Assembly: GCA_016584305.1 (NCBI GenBank)
Contig: JACEEZ010001253.1
Coordinates: forward strand, 62,001 to 126,000
Direction: 5' to 3'
DNA: 64,000 bases
From: Chionoecetes opilio
Lineage: Eukaryota; Arthropoda; Malacostraca; Decapoda; Majidae
This document shows positions 22,391 through 33,193 of the stretch, one piece after another. The translations under genes and the position numbers were made by a program. The notes beneath the pieces were generated by a model, which saw only the letters and a list, made by a program, of their open reading frames with translations, was not told the origin of the DNA and searched no databases. Position 1 is the stretch's first letter; the number at the start of each line of letters is the position of its first letter.

Positions 22391-22770
22391 CTTTAGAGTT
22401 TGTCAGAACAGTGCATGTATGACAAATGTACAGTTCTAATAGAGAGTCTTCTGACATGCCCATGACTTTGAAGGAGTTCCCAGGAACAGGCGTCAGCATA
22501 GACTAGTTCAGTCTACATGTATGTTAACATGACTGAACAATTTGATAATGGATTGAGTGCTCAGATAATTTACTGGGTTTCCTATTTAACTGGTTAAGTT
22601 TGTCTGAGAATTATTACAGATAATACTAAGTTAAATTTGGATACTGTTATGTTCACATATGAATGTATGTATCAAGTATAGGCGTCCAGCCTCTGGCCCC
22701 TTTGCTTTTGGCTCAGTTCTTGCGGCTGGAACGTGGCAGCGAGCCACGTTCCTGCCAATTAATTCATTAC
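22391..22770. other. Intron, no gene seen
   Basis: Sequence between the GA tract and the tandem duplication. No coding or repeated structure recognised. Confidence 0.4.
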
Positions 22771-23018
22771 GCTAATTACTCATTAAGGGCTTGTTCTACG
22801 TAAAAAGTTTGTTGCACAGTCCCCCATTGATTTTGACAGCACTACTTGCATGTCAAATTTCAGCTCAATCCGATAATAATTAGGAGTAGTTTACGCTAAT
22901 TACTCATTAAGGGCTTGTTTTACGCAAAAAAGTTTGTATCACAGACCCCCATTGATTTTGACAGCACTACTTGCATGTCAAATTTCAGCTCAATCCGACA
23001 ATATTTAGGAGTAGTTAT
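22771..23018. repeat. 124-bp unit in two tandem copies
   Basis: GCTAATTACTCATTAAGGGC starts at 22771 and again at 22895. The two units agree at most positions (TTTTGACAGCACTACTTGCATG and others). Non-coding. Confidence 0.85.
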
Positions 23019-23109
23019 ACACTCTTTGGCTTAAACTTGGTTCCACGGGTCTTATGGTAAGAAGCAGCTCGCTTCGCTCGCTGCCAATAAATTTAAAGGC
23101 CGAGGTGAG

Positions 23110-24307
23110 ACTAGTGGGGCAGAGGTCGCGGGTAGCTGAGTGACCTGAGCTGCTCCGTAGACAGAGCCGTACAAGCGAACAGTCGGCGTTTGCCAGAATA
23201 TCAACAAAGCTACTAAATACCACCATTACAACCTCCGACCCGTCTACCGAGCCCTGAAGAAGCTCCGTTTCGAGTCTCCATCTAGGGCAGTCGTTCTTAA
23301 CCTTTTCAGAGGCACCGAACCCTAACAAAAACCTCCGCACACTGGCGGAACCCCTTAAATATGGGAATAAAAAGAAAGATCAATACAAACATTTAATAAA
23401 AATTGCCTCAAAATTCAAGAAATATTTGAATAATAAGAATACATTTTGATTTAATTGATATAAAAATTAGAGAAAAATTGCCTCAAAATTCAAGTGTTTA
23501 TTTGGATAATAACTTAGATAAGAAGGAAGGAAGGACTCGGAAGCAGTGGCATTTATAGGTCCTCGGAAAAGGGGGAGCAAAGAGGTGAATCCAGGATTGT
23601 TTTAATTAAAACGGGGTTGGGCGAGCAAAGCGAGTCTCTACAGCTGGGGGATCTGAGGAGGGGGTCAGGAAATTGTTTGAAAATCAAGCATTTTGAGGGG
23701 CATTTTGAAGCTTTAGGAGGGATATTTGCACAAATTTGATATTCAATGGCAAAACGAGGTCGTGCTGGCCCCCCCTATATGTATACGTCACTGCTGGGAA
23801 GCGAGATTGATTGATTTAATGCCTAAAAGGTGAATGTGCCATGCTGGGAAGTGAGAGAGGCGGATGAGCACACGTACTTATACACACCCACACATGACTC
23901 CCTCCACCGCATTGCTTAAATTTACGTTAATTTCGCGTATAGTTTACTCTGGTGAATAATCTGAAATTACAATAATAGCCAAATTGCAATGTTTTTCGAA
24001 GGGCCTTCGCCGAACCCCTGAGACTTACTCACCGAACCCCTGGGGTTCGATCGAACCCAGGTTAAGAATCACTGATCTAGGGCGAGTGCTATCCGAGCAG
24101 CAGATGGGCGCCGCGTGTTGGACATGGATGGGCAGATGGCTCGTTGGGATGAGTACTTTGGACAATTGTTCACGGTGGACTCTCCAACTGGGAAGCTGCA
24201 CATCACTGGATAACGGGCAGTTGATTCCGATCCTCCCATTGACGAAACCGCAATTTTTCTTGACTAAGTCAGAAAGGCTGGAGCAAAGTTGGGGGGTGGA
24301 AAGGTAG
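23110..24307 (+). pseudogene. RTE-like LINE fragment, plus strand
   Basis: Encodes the linker region before the reverse transcriptase of the same LINE family seen at 24308, 32448 and 56680. The pieces are NLRPVYRALKKLRFESPS before a hAT insertion and RAADGRRVLDMDGQMARWDE, YFGQLFTVDSPTGKLHITG and KAGAKLGGGKVA after it. The two pieces join across the hAT element once one 8-bp duplication is discounted. The fragment stops at the tail of the opposite-strand copy at 24308. At least one stop codon is present. Confidence 0.65.
23288..24074. mobile_element. hAT-type MITE with 8-bp duplication
   Basis: Begins CAGTCGTTCTTAACCTTTT and ends AACCCAGGTTAAGAATCACTG, inverted ends. ATCTAGGG precedes (23280-23287) and follows (24075-24082), a perfect 8-bp duplication. 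An internal A-rich block is partly duplicated (AAAATTGCCTCAAAATTCAA). A related copy starts at 60696. There is no transposase. Confidence 0.88.
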
Positions 24308-25715
24308 CTCAATCAATCAATCATTGGGAGCATACGCCGGGGGGCTCGTCGTTTCGCCCACCCTACGACGCCACGGGGTCACCACACACGAGTCCCCATG
24401 CAGGCTCTCTTCTCGTAACAAGCAACTATCGACAGGAAACATCAACTTGCCCCAGCCACGAGCCTTGTGGGCGCTCGTTTGGTCTCCTCCACGCCGGATT
24501 GTTTCTTACAGATACAAACCGATGGGAAGGATCAGTTTCAGAGTAGCGTGCCACATGCCCATATAGCCGAAGTTGGCGCTGACGGACTATGCAAGTAATA
24601 GGCCCCGATTCAGTCTCCCGGTGCAGTCGCTGATTTGACACGTAATTATCACAGCGATACCCCATGATTCACTTGCGCGAAGACACTTACATATTACCAA
24701 ATGCATCGATTCGCCTCTTTAAGTCGCTATTTAGTGTCTATGTCTCACAACCAAAGAATAAGACAGGGATCACAAGCGACTTGAAGATCCGGATATATGT
24801 CCTCAGGCATAGGTACCGATAACGCCAAATACACGTTCTGAGCGAGTCCATAACACCGTGGGCTATGCCAATCCACCGTAAGACTTCCTGACGTGACATA
24901 CCATTATTATAGACTGCGCTTCCTAGGTATGTAAACTTTTCGAAGATTTAAATGTCCTCGCCGCACGCATAAACATACTGTATTGTTTCATCAAGTAAGC
25001 CTCCAAACACCTAGACCTTGGTCATGAGCCAGGAGATCTCAAGTCCCAAAAGCTTTACCTCCTCCTGCAGCGTCTCGAGAGCCATCACCAGGACCTCCAG
25101 CGACTCAGCAAAGATTACTGCATCATCGGCAAAAACAAGATCTGTAATCTTGGTGTTGCCCAGGGATGCTCCACAATCAATTTGATCTACAACTTTGCCG
25201 AATATCCAGTCCATACAATTGTTGGAAAGTGATGGGGCAAGATGACGCACTCTTGCCTCATACCTATATTCACAGGAAAGAAACTGAATACACCTCCCCC
25301 ACACTTCACAGCACTCTCATCCCAGAGTACATACCAGTCATCAAACCAATTGTTCTTGCAGGAATCCAGCGATGTCGCAGAAGATCCTAGAGTGACTCAC
25401 GATGAACTGAGTCAAACGCTTTCTTGAGATCAAAATAGGCTGCAAGCATCCCTTGTCGAAACTCACGTCGGCGTTCCACCAGGACGCGAAACGCTAGGAT
25501 ACGGTCCGTTGTTGACTTACAAGGCGTGAACCAATACTGTTGAGGTCTCTGATGCTTCAGCAAATGGTTGCGGATCCCTGTCAGCAATAGATTGGCAAGC
25601 ACCTTTCCAGGCACGCTGAACAATGTAATACCGTGGTAATTCATGTAGTCCTGATGGTCTCGTTTCCCTTTCCAGATAGGGACGACCAGCCCCCTTTTCC
25701 AGTCAAGGAAAACAC
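24308..25715 (-). mobile_element. RTE-like LINE, 5'-truncated copy
   Basis: Minus-strand non-LTR element. From its 5' side, reading down from 25715: DWKRGLVVPIWKGKRDHQDY, then KSTTDRILAFRVLVERRREF, DLKKAFDSVHRE (motif A), then, after a damaged stretch, VFADDAVIFAESLEVLVM (motif C, the catalytic FADD). A C-terminal part near 24570-24660 reads RQRQLRLYGHVARY. The 3' end is a short TTGA tail at 24308-24322; simple tandem tails are typical of RTE-type LINEs. The clade assignment is from memory of family features. Its 5' end is fused to the gypsy element at 25716. Confidence 0.75.
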
Positions 25716-27245
25716 CTAGCTTTTGCCAAGGTAGTTGTGGCACTTCATGGGGCATCAAGGGTTCCTTTACTTGGTGGTTACGAAAGGCATTACAGTTTTC
25801 ACAAGAGCTAATCAAGTCCTTTAGTTCCGCACTCATTCCAGGCCAATACACAAGGTCTCTAGCTAATCTTAATGATTTCTCTATACTCTGATGAGATTTG
25901 TGCAGATTCCTGAGTACTTGATTCCTCAACACTTTGGGGACAACAATTCTGTTCAGTTTATGTAATAGACCATTTACATAACTAATTTCATCTCTGAAGT
26001 TCCAATAAGCATGAATTTCCACTGGGGTTTGTGCCTTAATCTCAGGCCAACCCTTCATAGTAACCTCTTTCAGTAGTTGCAAGTTTGTGTCCTCTTTAGT
26101 ATTTTTTCTGAGCATTTCAAAGTCAAGCAACAAATCTCTATCAGGTACACTAACCAAATTCACTTGAACTTCATCACCTGTGGTTTCTAACTCCTCAGAC
26201 CAAGGTACCCTACTCAACGCATCAGCGATGTACATTTCTTTACCCTCTTTATACTTGACATCCAAAGAATATTTCTGGAGCCTGAGGAGCATTCTTTGCA
26301 ACCTGGGTGGGGCTGTGGAAAGTGGCTTTTTGAAAATGGTTTCCAAAGGTCTGTGATCAGACTCAACAGTGATCTGAGATCTCCCATACAGGTATGAATG
26401 AAATTTTCAGCCCCAAACACAATTGCAAGCAGCTCCTTTTCAATTTGAGCATAGTTTCTCTGGGTTTTCGTAAGGGACCTGGCTGTAAAGGCTACTGGTT
26501 TATCATCCTGTAAAATGCAAGCTCCAACTGCAAAAGCTGAGGCATCCACAGTAAGCGGTTTACTTACATCATGGAACCTTAGAACTGGTGTTTCACTAAC
26601 AAGTCTCTTAAGTTTATTAAAACATTATTCTTGCTCGTGTTCCCATTTGAAATCAGCATTTTTCTCCAATAATCTTCTTAGAGGCTCATTTATGTCTGAC
26701 ATTCTAGGTACAAACTTGGCTAAATAATTTATCGTGCCCATGAATCTCAGCAGTTCAGTTTTGTCTTGAGGAGCAGGGAACTTAGAAATCACCTCTACTT
26801 TCTTAAGATCTGACTTTAATCCATCTTTAGTTAGTGTATGACCAATGTAGTCTACATGATCAGTCTTTAGCTTTAGTTTCTTGGGGTTTAATTAAAGGGT
26901 TTGTTCTCTACTTCTTTGTAAAACTTGGTCTAATCTTGCATCATGCTCCTCATCAGTACGGCCATAAATCAAAATATCATCCATGATCATTTCTACTCCC
27001 TCTAAGTCATCAAACAACTCATGCATCCGCCTCTGATAGATCTCGGGTGCTGGGCTGATTCCAAAAGGAAGACGCAAATACCTGTATCTGCCAAAGCATG
27101 TGTTAAATGTCAATAATTTAGAAGACTCTTCATCTTCCAGTAGTTGCCAAAAACCCTTGGTTGCATCAAGTACAGAAAACACCTTAGCATTAGCAAGTCT
27201 AGTGGCTACTTCCTCAATGGTGGGTAGTGGGTAATGCTGTCTCCC
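25716..27245 (-). pseudogene. Gypsy-type LTR retrotransposon pol, partial
   Basis: Minus-strand pol, read from high to low coordinates. Reverse transcriptase: VFSVLDATKGFWQL, then RLPFGISPAPEIYQRRM and MIMDDILIYG containing the DD catalytic pair (27182-26960). A damaged thumb region follows (26880-26560). RNase H: MDASAFAVGACILQDDKPVA and YAQIEKELLAIVFGAE (26549-26400). An integrase zinc-binding HHCC segment, HKSHQSIEKSLRLARDLVYW with CENC, lies at 25915-25790. The integrase core is lost where the RTE-like LINE begins at 25715, and the 5' side is lost where the Penelope-like element begins near 27246. No LTRs were found. Confidence 0.85.
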
Positions 27246-27935
27246 GTGCTTCTAAAATTGGAAGTCGCCGTATATCTGCGCACATGTCGACCAATTCTGT
27301 ATTTTCTGTATCTTCAACCGTAATGTGAAACCTACAGACCCAGAGAGAAGAATAAAACCACAAATATATTACAAAAACAAGAAAACCAGCAACCTCCTCC
27401 TCCGAAACAGCCCAAGCCAGACAAAGGAGACAACCCAGAAGTCCCATGTCGTATATAGGATCACGTGCAAACGAGGGAACTGTGAAACCCTCTCCTCATC
27501 CTACATCGGCATGACGACAACGAAGCTGTCTCGACGTCTTACTTGCCAATTAACATCCGGAGTCCCAAAAAGTAACCTACTAGAAAAACACGGCATCATT
27601 ATCACAAGAAATTTGTTAGAAGAAAATACAGAATTGGTCGACATGTGCGCAGATATACGGCGACTTCCAATTTTAGAAGCACTGTACATAAAAGATATCA
27701 ACCCAAAGCTTAACATACAAGCATACGACCTGCAAGCGCTCCTGAGCATGAAAAGAACAAAGGGTAATGACAGCCAATCCCCAGAAACACAAAACAACGA
27801 GGAGCAGAAGTTATCAACCAATCAGCGCCGCCCACTCACGCGCGCGGCAGCCAGACTCCAATAAGATGCGCTTCACGCTGCAACTAAACCATGCTCACCT
27901 CTACACATGAGGAGAAAACATCTTTCCACATGCTG
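27246..27935 (+). mobile_element. Penelope-like element, 5'-truncated
   Basis: Starts with a 62-base segment (27246-27307) that is the inverse of the element's own interior (27621-27682), then continues in plus orientation from the linker before the endonuclease to the end of the ORF at 27864 and a short 3' region. The inverted piece at the 5' junction fits the complex insertion structures known for Penelope elements. A TA microsatellite begins about 20 bases after the 3' region. Confidence 0.75.
27325..27864 (+). pseudogene. Penelope-like GIY-YIG endonuclease domain
   Basis: C-terminal part of the Penelope-like polyprotein, which combines reverse transcriptase with a GIY-YIG nuclease that nicks the target. 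Visible: IKPQIYYKNKKTSNLLLRNS linker, then VVYRITC (first GIY-type strand), SYIGMTTTKLSRRL (second strand with the catalytic Arg region), then LEKHGIIITRN, LPILEALYIK (Glu) and PKLNIQ (Asn). These are the usual order and spacing. The RT half is missing through 5' truncation, so no functional protein can be made. This last 180-residue stretch itself has no internal stop. Confidence 0.78.
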
Positions 27936-27951
27936 CTGAAAAAGGGTTTTT

Positions 27952-28110
<159 letters not shown>

Positions 28111-31055
28111 AGGGTGGTTCACTTGTATAGAGTAAGAAATTCAAAGTGAACTATTCGTTTTTACACTCGTGAATTATTGTGAGGGTTCTTCAGAAACTCC
28201 CAAATCCAGAGTCTCGTCCAAATAAAAGCATGTTGAGGGGTCGCACCGAGTGATCGAAAGTTTGCTCTGCTTCCCCTTAGCATAGTGTACCTACCATGCA
28301 CAGTGTTGTGGGCTCCATGCCTTTAGATATACTTCTTGGCGATGGCAACTCGTTTGGTGCATACCCCGACGTAGTTTTTGCTGTTATATAGGTCTGTATT
28401 TATAATGTCAAACCCAGAAGTAAGCTAAAAACGTCACCTTTTTGTCCTCAGGTCAAAATGGCGCGTTCAACTCGGAAACAGACTGAGCTGTTTTTGTTGG
28501 CACAGCCCCTTGAAGCCCTCAGCCAGATTGTCCTTCCAACAGGGGAAGATGTTCTGCGGCGACTCTTCTGCCATGGATCGAATAGCAAGGACAATCGAAA
28601 AGCTGTCATCGACGAAGTCGTCAGAGTTTTGGGAACGGGCCCATATTCCTGTTGTCCCGCTGCGATCAATCATGAAAAAACTGGAAACCCTCGTCGGGAA
28701 GTACGAAGTTCGTAAGAAGGCGAAAAAACGTCAATCCGAGGGGGACAAGGTCTCCGACGCCCTCCTCCTGGGACACTTGGCGTCACTGTTCGACATCGCA
28801 GCCCCTGCCACTTCTTCCTCCATGATCTAACTCAAACAGAAGGACAAGGACTTCCTCGACGACCAAAGGGGCCAGAGGAAAATGGTAATGAGTACTGTTG
28901 ACAAGGAGAGCATGGCAAAAGAGTCTAGGAAACATGAGAGGTTGGCTGCTGAGAGAAGGAGGAAGGAGAAGGAGTTAGCAGAGACTTTGAAGAGGGGAGA
29001 GATGATTGAGTTGGTGACCGGGAGTTCCGCCACTGCTGAATGTGCTGATTCATCAACTTATTCGTCCGACACCAATTCTTCTGCTCGGGGAAGCGCCGCT
29101 GCCTCTGCTTCTCGTCCGAAAAGGCTGAAGATCACGAAGGAGGTGGCAGCAGCAGCTGACAGGGTCAAGTTGACCTCTCGCGGAGCCCACCACGTCTTCT
29201 CTGCCATCGCTGCAGACCAGGGAGTGCTGAGTCCGTCCACCTCGTCCATTCGCCGACATCGGAAAGTGTTGCGGAAGGAGACAGCAGAAGCAGCCGTCAA
29301 GGATTATCGAAACCAAGTACAGGAGCACGACGCGGTTCTCATCCTTCATTGGGACGGGAAACTCTTGCCCGGATCAGAAAGTCAAAAGGTCATGTCGATC
29401 GCTTGACCATCGTTGTCACCAGTCCGTCCCTTGAAGGAGAGAAGCTCCTGGCTATCCCTGCCTTGCCATTCGGTACCGGAGAAGCAATGGCCAGCAAAGT
29501 CGAGGAGACCATCAGACACTGGAAGTTCGAAGACAGAGTTGGAGGTCTCTGCTTCGACACCACCGCTTCAAACACGGGCGTCCATGTTGGCTGTTGCACA
29601 CTCCTCGAACAGAAGTTAGGTCGTCCGTTGTTGAACTTGGCGTGCCGCCACCACGTTATGGAGCTCATCCTGGCCTCAGCCTTCAAGGCCACCTTCGGCG
29701 ACGCTACGTCCGGCCCAGACGTTCAACTATTCAAACGGTTCCAATAGAAGTGGCCCACTCTCATAAAACCCAATGCTACCTACGATCATCAACGACCCAC
29801 GATTGGCTGACCATGACGAATGGAAGAGGACGACCCTTGAGGCTCTTGCCAAGGCGACCGCAACGACAAGAGACGATTATAAAGAGTTAGCGGAACTAAC
29901 CGCAAAGGCCATTAAGGGGGAGGTTCCCACCACCTTCCGCAAACCAGGAGCTCACCACTACGCGAGATGGATGGCGAAGGCGATCTACACTCAAGATGAC
30001 GATGTTCAAGAACGAGTTCGAACTCACGCCGAGGGAACTGCGTAGCCTCCAGGAGATGAGTGTGTTCATCATCCTAATCTACGCCCGTGCCTGGTTCGAG
30101 GCTCCCTTGGCCGCAGACGCTCCTTTCAACGATCTCACTCTCTTCCATGATCTCCACAAGTACAGAGACCTCAACTCAAAGATCTCGGAGGCCACGGTGA
30201 AGACCTTCAAGTGGCACTTTTGGTACTTGGGAACGGACCTTGTTGGCCTTGCCTTGTTCAGCGACAAAGTCACGATCGAGGAGAAGACCAAGATGGTGGA
30301 GAAGCTGGCCATTGACAAGGACCTCGACAAGAAGCGATGGACGATAGCACCCCAAGATCCTTCTTCGGTCACTTTGAGTGACCTTGTCACCAAGGAGTCA
30401 CTTTTCTCCTTCACGGAACTGAAGTTGGATGCCTCGTTTCTCCAATCTCCTGTGCTCAGCTGGAAGGAAAACGAGGCTTACAACCAGGGCAAGGAGACCG
30501 TCCAACATCTGGCAGTGACCAATGATCCTGCGGAACGGGCGATCAAACTTATCACTGATTATTCCCAGATCCTCACCAAGGACGAGAGCGATCGACAAGC
30601 TCTCCTGCAAGCTGTCGAGCGCCACCGACGGCTGAACCTGAACCCTAACTAATCTTACAGAAGAATATACAAATCGTTTCAATCGTTATTTCAGTCATTT
30701 GAAGTTTTAGTTTTAAGAGAGTCCAGGAAATGTGCCATTCCTATCACTGTTCCTTGTATAGTATCAAAGTAATATTCATCCTTGTATACACTGCTGTATC
30801 GTGAAATGTTCCTAGAATAGTTAGTTACCTCACTTCCGAGCAAATAGTTTCGTTTTTGTGGCATTTATAGTTGATGTGAATAAATAAACTTGAGAAATGA
30901 ATATTTATATTGTCTCGAAAAATCAACTACCCTGTGCGACCCCTAAATCTTAAAAGATTCACATGAAACTTTTTGTGCTTTTGTTTCTTGCCATTTCTCA
31001 CAATAATTCATGGGTGCCGTAAGAGATTTCAAACTTTCATTTTTTGAACCACCCT
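28111..31055 (+). mobile_element. DNA transposon, TAGGGTGG-end family, copy 1
   Basis: Left end AGGGTGGTTCAC, right end inverted AGGGTGGTTCAA, about 11 identical bases. A second shared inverted motif, GGGGTCGCAC, lies at about 28239 and, inverted, at about 30935. The element is 2.95 kb between TA microsatellites. Plus-strand transposase pieces span 28458-30652. Coding sequence here is clearly more GC-rich than the surroundings. Confidence 0.78.
28458..30652 (+). pseudogene. hAT-like DDE transposase, frameshifted
   Basis: Five consecutive open pieces in shifting frames. The N-terminus is MARSTRKQTELFLLAQP at 28458. Then DALLLGHLASLFDIA, a basic coiled-coil-like stretch (about 28890-29000) and VLILHWDGKLLPG with the likely first Asp (about 29335). 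Next come VGGLCFDTTASNTGVH with the likely second Asp (about 29550) and LNLACRHHVMELILASAF, a Cys-His-His motif like that of hAT transposases (29630-29690). Then FKWHFWYLGTDLVGLALF and TNDPAERAIKLITDYSQ, the likely final Glu (about 30530). It ends at 30652. Frame changes occur near 28690, 28830, 29380, 29750 and 30030. The fold assignment is inferred from motif order; I do not know a named superfamily with these ends. It is related to 14216-15474. Confidence 0.65.
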
Positions 31056-31138
31056 AATATATAGTATATATATATATATTATATATATAAATAGAATATA
31101 TAATATATATATATATATTATATATATATATATATATC

Positions 31139-31170
<32 letters not shown>

Positions 31171-31187
31171 TATATATATATATATGT
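31056..31187. repeat. TA microsatellite, right flank of transposon
   Basis: Imperfect TA repeat beginning directly at the transposon's right inverted end. Confidence 0.9.
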
Positions 31188-31784
31188 AGTTTCATTATGA
31201 ACTGTAGGTTTTATTATGGGTTATATTAATTATGAATAATGCTGAGGAGTGATAAAAGATTATGCTTATGTTGAAAAATAAATGAATCTAAACTGGATGC
31301 TTTTTTCCCCTGGAGATAGTCTCGACAATAGAGATGTGCTGATAAAGCACAAAGTACTGTACCTTTTTTTTTACTCATGCCATTTCATTCACAGGGGAGA
31401 ACAGGAATGCACTTTTATGAGCAGGGATGAAATACGAGTAGTTGACATGTAGGCTCCCATGTCACCACACTTTGATCTTGTCACATATAGCGTGATTTCT
31501 GCGCATGTTTGAATAATGTGTAACATATTATGTACTAGTGTGTCGCAGTCAATCAATAAAGCCACATAAGTGGTGCGTTCCAATTCACGGGCTATTATTT
31601 CTTGTCACAGAGTACCACTTTTGAAATAACATGCCATGACTAACAAAACGTGCAATATAAATGATAACGGGATTGACTTTTCACCCACATTAGAGGAGAG
31701 AAGAAAAGTGGTAAGCTGATTATAGAAAAATAATATTGAATATATGCAGTGAACGGAGAAAACTTTTGATATGAATGAAGGCAC
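31188..31784. other. Intron, no gene seen
   Basis: AT-rich intronic sequence next to the dynein exon, without recognised repeats. Confidence 0.5.
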
Positions 31785-31917
31785 CTTTATAAACATGACG
31801 GGCATCAGGGGATGAAGCTCCTTCACCCTTGAATCAATGAGGATGGAGTTTTCATTGTCCCATGAGGCACCCTCCAGGAAAAGGCCATGCACATAGGCTC
31901 CCTCTCGTGGTGCTGAC
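31785..31917 (-). CDS. Dynein beta heavy chain (axonemal), penultimate exon
   Basis: A 133-base exon between acceptor TTTACCCAG (ends 31918) and donor AAG|GTGCC (31785/31784). It begins with the last base of a codon split with exon 50456-50604 (AC|G, Thr). It encodes SAPREGAYVHGLFLEGASW, then DNENSILIDSRVKELHPLMP and VMFIK, and ends on a complete codon. The PREGAYVHGLFLEGAxWD block lies in the C-terminal domain of axonemal dynein heavy chains. KEL...MPVMFIKA is the beta-type form (DNAH9/11/17) and leads directly into AITQDK of the last exon. No stops or shifts. The reading beyond the donor is intronic. Confidence 0.93.
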
Positions 31918-32447
31918 CTGGGTAAAGTAGAATGACTAATTAGAATTGTAAAAACTCATATGTTGATCACAGTAAAGCTAATAAAAAGCAACCACTATAG
32001 GGATTCTATCATATCAAATTTGTGAGTTGAAAACTGATTATCAATAATTCAATCTGCCTAAGATTGTCTCTCAAAACAGAGTTTGTCTCTAACTTACCAG
32101 TAAGCAGATACGTATGACTAACAGCTTTTGTATTAAATTATTTAAGTACAGTTAGATGAGGGTCATTTATTGCTATCAGTAAAAAAATTAGAGACTGTGC
32201 AAGTAATCTTAGTCAAGTTGTGCAAGTTTTAATATCAATGTTAAATTTGGCATAGTAAAAATCAAATCAGGAAATGATACAGAAAGGTTACCAAAGATAC
32301 TAGTACTGGAACTTGTCTAATTTTAAAACATCGTAAGAAAATCAGGAGCAAAGGAAGTGTTTATGTTGTTATCATGTACAAAGGAGGAAAGATGTTTGAT
32401 CCACAAACACTGCTACTGATGTTAAGGTTATATATTGGCTAAGTGTT
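31918..32447. other. Intron, no gene seen
   Basis: AT-rich sequence between the dynein exon and the RTE-like LINE. Confidence 0.5.
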
Positions 32448-33193
32448 TATTATTGGTTTGATGACTGGTCTGTACTCTGCGACTGAGAGTGCTTTAAAGT
32501 GTGGGGAGGTGTATCCAGCTTCTTTCCTGTTAATACAGGAATGAGACAAGGGTGCGTCCTTGCCCAATCACTTTTCAACACTTGTATGGACTGGGTATTG
32601 GGCAAAGTTGTAGATCAAAGTAATTGTGGAGCATCCCTCGGCAACACCAATATCACTGATCTTGTTTTTGCCGATGATGCAGTAATCTTTGCTGAGTCGC
32701 TGGAGGTCCTGGTGATGGCTCTCGAGGCGCTGCATGAGGAGGCAAAGCCTTTGGGACTTGAGGTCTCCTGGCTCAAGACCAAGGTCCAGGTGTTTGGAGA
32801 CTTACTAGATGAAGCAGTACAGTCTGTTCATGCGTGTGGCGAGGACATTGAGATCTTGGAAAGTTTTACATACCTTGGTAGCGCAGTCCATAATGACGGC
32901 GGGTCACGTCAAGAACTCTTACGGCGGATTGGCATAGCCCACGGTGTTATGGACTCGCTCAGCACGAGTATTTGGCGTTGTCGGTACCTGTGCAGGAGGA
33001 TAAAGATCCGGATCTTCAAGGTTTGTAATCCCTGTCTTACTCTATGGTTGTGAGACATGGACACTAAATAGCGACTTGAAGAGACGAATCGATGCCTTTG
33101 GTAGTAAGTGTCTTCGCAGAAATATTGGGTATCGCTGGGATGATTACGTGTCAAATCAGCTATTGCACCGTGATACTGAATCGAGGCCTATTA

